Source: Candidatus Kuenenia stuttgartensis
GTDB taxonomy: Bacteria; Bacteroidota; Bacteroidia; Flavobacteriales_D; Crocinitomicaceae
Assembly (NCBI GenBank): GCA_943326025.2
Contig: CALPRR020000126.1
Span: 1 to 7,615, forward strand
DNA length: 7,615 nt
Direction of reading: 5' to 3'
Part shown: positions 5,969 to 7,615 of the stretch, one piece after another
Position numbering within the stretch: position 1 is the stretch's first letter
How the letters are laid out: each line of letters starts with the position of its first letter
The notes under the pieces: model-generated
Databases searched by the model: none
Told to the model about the DNA's origin: nothing
What the model saw: only the letters and a program-made list of their open reading frames with translations
Program-made: the position numbers and the translations under genes

Positions 5969-6448
5969 ATGTGGTTTAACAAAAAGAAAAAAGATGTATC
6001 AATTGAAAATAAAGTACAGGTTACTCCATTTAAACCATTAGACTATCATCCTAAAATAATTGTTGCTTGGATCAAAGCAATTGAAGGCAATCAAGATATA
6101 ATCAAATGGTTGAAAGATAATGGATATGAAGAGTTAGTTGTTGCTTCTTCTGCAATTCTATTAAACAACGATGCTCGTGATTGGTTAATGAAAAATGGTT
6201 ATCCACATTTAATGGCAATGATAAATGCTTCAGAAGGTATTGTATCTGCTCAGATTTGGTTAAAGAAGCATCATTTTGAATTACTTTACCATATTGCTAT
6301 GGCTATTGAAAATGAAAAAGAAAGTTGGGATTGGATTAGTAAAAATGCAACTGTTGATATTTTTATGTTAGCTCAAACAATTAAACGAATTAAAGATAAG
6401 ATTGAAGAAAACCACAATGATATTCACAGTTTTAATAAAGACTTATAA
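5969..6448 (+). CDS. Unrecognised 25-residue tandem-repeat protein
   Basis: I do not recognise a named family. The 159-residue product has a lysine-rich N-terminus (MWFNKKKKD), no signal peptide and no obvious transmembrane helix. Residues 43-142 form four gap-free repeats of 25 residues, with tryptophans at 47, 72, 97 and 122 and the pattern W(L/I)xKNGYxxLxxxxxAI. The second half of a further repeat precedes them (residues 30-42). Each unit probably folds as a short helix pair, so the whole would be a small alpha solenoid, a type often used for protein binding. A charged tail (IKDKIEENHNDIHSFNKDL) ends the chain. It starts 14 bases after spmAB, so the two probably form an operon, and it may act as a cytosolic partner of that membrane protein; this is inference only. 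The stop lies 8 bases from the converging trmL stop. Confidence 0.8.
   Translation: MWFNKKKKDVSIENKVQVTPFKPLDYHPKIIVAWIKAIEGNQDIIKWLKDNGYEELVVASSAILLNNDARDWLMKNGYPHLMAMINASEGIVSAQIWLKKHHFELLYHIAMAIENEKESWDWISKNATVDIFMLAQTIKRIKDKIEENHNDIHSFNKDL
6056..6394 (+). repeat. Coding repeats: half unit plus four 75-bp units
   Basis: Full units are 6095-6169, 6170-6244, 6245-6319 and 6320-6394, each encoding 25 residues. A partial unit at 6056-6094 encodes IIVAWIKAIEGNQ, which matches HLMAMINASEGIV of the second full unit at A, I, A, E and G. Repeat periodicity is exact at the protein level, while the DNA units have diverged widely. The expansion is therefore old and under protein-level selection, not a recent slippage product. 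Confidence 0.82.
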
Positions 6449-6456
6449 TAATCATT

Positions 6457-6939
6457 CTAGTAAATCTGTCTAATACCTTCTCCAAGAACCATTGAAACAG
6501 CGTTTGCGATATTGAAACTTCTAACTTTACCTGGAAATGGAATCGTTACAACTTTATCTTTATATTTTTCTAATATCTCTGGCGACAAACCATCTGCTTC
6601 TTTGCCGAAAACAAAAACATCACCTGTATTTAATTGATTATTATAAAATGAATTAGTTCCTCTTGCTGAGAAAAAATAGATTTTAGCATTAGAATCAACA
6701 GTTTCAATCCATTTTTCAAAATTTTGATGATGAATCAATTCTAAATCTGGCCAATAATCTAATCCAGCTCTTTTAACGCGAGTATCGGAAATTTCAAAAC
6801 CAAGAGGATGAACTAAATGCAATCTACTTTTAGTTGCAACGCATAATCGTCCAATATTTCCTGTATTATTTGGAATTTGAGGTTCAATCAAGACTACATG
6901 AAAATTGACTTGATCGTATTTATCTATACTATTCTCCAT
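6457..6939 (-). CDS. trmL: tRNA (cytidine/uridine-34-2'-O)-methyltransferase TrmL
   Basis: The 160-residue protein is a minimal SPOUT (SpoU-class) methyltransferase the same length as E. coli TrmL (157 aa). The three knot motifs are complete. Motif 1 is EPQIPNNTGNIGR (19-31), motif 2 is FGKEADGL (111-118) and motif 3 is IPFPGKVRSFNIANAVSMVL (133-152). LGFEISDTRVKRAGLDYW (46-63) is also characteristic of TrmL. In E. coli this enzyme uses S-adenosylmethionine to methylate the wobble ribose of leucine tRNAs. The start at 6939 puts motif 1 at its usual distance from the N-terminus. The start overlaps the end of the upstream dehydrogenase gene by 11 bases, implying co-transcription. It converges on the repeat-protein gene. 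Confidence 0.93.
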   Translation of the reverse strand: MENSIDKYDQVNFHVVLIEPQIPNNTGNIGRLCVATKSRLHLVHPLGFEISDTRVKRAGLDYWPDLELIHHQNFEKWIETVDSNAKIYFFSARGTNSFYNNQLNTGDVFVFGKEADGLSPEILEKYKDKVVTIPFPGKVRSFNIANAVSMVLGEGIRQIY

Positions 6940-7615
6940 TTAATGACTTATTAATTGCCTCAACACATTTCATTCCATCGATTGCTGCTGAAATAATTCC
7001 TCCTGCATAACCAGCACCTTCAGCACATGGATATAAGCCTTTGACATCTGGATGTTGCATTGATATTGGATCTCTAGGTATTTGAACAGGAGATGAAGTT
7101 CGTGATTCAGGAGCATGTAATACCGCATCATTCGTCAAAAAACCTCTCATTTTCTTATCAAAATCAACAAATCCTTTTCTTAATCTTGAAGCTATAAATT
7201 CAGGTAAAATTGTATTTAAATCAACGCTTACAATTCCAGGAACATAAGAAGAACGAGGAAAATCTTTTGAAACTTTTTTATCAACAAAGTCTTTTAAACA
7301 TTGTGCAGGGACTTTCTGTGTTTTTCCTGCCGCTTCCCAACATGCCTTTTCAACTGATTTTTGAAAATCTAAAGCAATAAATGGATTGTCTTTCGAATAA
7401 TTTGGCAATTCTTCAGGTTTAACTGTTACCACAATTCCTGAGTTAGAATAAGGATTATTTCTTTTGGAAGGAGACCAACCATTTGTAACAACCTCGCCTT
7501 CAGCTGTAGCACAAGGAGCTATAATACCACCAGGACACATACAAAAAGAATAAACACCTTTTCCATCAACCTGTGAAACTAAAGAATAGGAAGCCGGTGG
7601 TAAATAATCATCATT
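6929..7615 (-). CDS. COG2509-type FAD-dependent dehydrogenase, C-terminal part
   Basis: The reading frame is open to the right edge, so the 228 visible residues are the C-terminal part of a protein whose family is usually about 500 residues long. The ATG at 7540 is internal. The frame before it continues without a stop and encodes YSLVSQVDGKGVYSFC, a conserved family segment leading into CMCPGG (visible residues 25-30). Next come the family hallmark NGWSPSKRNNPYSNSGIVV (visible 45-63) and the C-terminal flavin-site segment GLYPCAEGAGYAGGI (visible 193-207). Members are annotated as NAD(FAD)-utilising dehydrogenases with no settled substrate. The N-terminal Rossmann dinucleotide-binding motif lies outside the window. 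The stop lies 11 bases inside trmL, so this is the upstream gene of a two-gene unit. Confidence 0.88.
   Translation of the reverse strand, partial: NDDYLPPASYSLVSQVDGKGVYSFCMCPGGIIAPCATAEGEVVTNGWSPSKRNNPYSNSGIVVTVKPEELPNYSKDNPFIALDFQKSVEKACWEAAGKTQKVPAQCLKDFVDKKVSKDFPRSSYVPGIVSVDLNTILPEFIASRLRKGFVDFDKKMRGFLTNDAVLHAPESRTSSPVQIPRDPISMQHPDVKGLYPCAEGAGYAGGIISAAIDGMKCVEAINKSLNGE

Noticed and set aside
6056..6394. 75-base units as a DNA-level satellite or CRISPR-like array
   Set aside because: The units are conserved as protein, not as DNA, lie fully within one open reading frame, and show no spacer-repeat layout.
7540..7540. ATG at 7540 (- strand) as the start of the FAD-dependent dehydrogenase
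   Set aside because: The frame continues to the window edge and encodes a conserved family segment before this methionine, including the first cysteine of the CMCPGG motif.

Overview
The window is AT-rich, compactly coded DNA from a member of the Bacteroidota. The evidence is the A/T-rich codon use, A-rich start regions without clear Shine-Dalgarno sites, and the set of protein families. A marine or freshwater Flavobacteriia-type organism is a reasonable guess, but it rests on composition and family set, not on a marker gene. No rRNA, tRNA, CRISPR array, insertion sequence or phage gene is visible. No gene-free stretch exceeds about 210 bases.

Region 1 (1-2520, + strand) looks like one transcription unit of four tightly packed genes. 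They are the C-terminal part of a phytanoyl-CoA dioxygenase-like Fe(II)/2-oxoglutarate oxygenase, a YkgJ-type cysteine-cluster protein (ATGA overlap), a DUF1801/YdeI-type protein ending in a perfect CDGSH iron-sulfur motif, and a small two-helix membrane protein with a PH-like cytoplasmic domain. Three of the four carry recognisable or likely metal/Fe-S ligands.

Region 2 (2521-4606) is a 208-base spacer with a possible promoter, then a full-length U32-family protein. It aligns along its length with RlhA, the 23S rRNA C2501 hydroxylase, and keeps all its cysteine sets. It should not be called a collagenase.

Region 3 (4607-6448) holds a fused SpmA-SpmB membrane protein (nucleoside-recognition/gate domains). 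It is followed after 14 bases by a 159-residue protein built of four gap-free 25-residue repeats plus a half repeat. This repeat protein is the least explained item in the window. A 14-base box, AATACYGATTTTWG, lies just before the start codons of both rlhA and spmAB and may be a shared promoter element.

Region 4 (6449-7615, - strand) converges on region 3 with only 8 bases between stop codons. It holds trmL (tRNA wobble 2'-O-methyltransferase), whose start overlaps by 11 bases the end of a COG2509-type FAD-dependent dehydrogenase that runs off the right edge. Together rlhA and trmL give the window an RNA-modification flavour, but they sit in separate transcription units.
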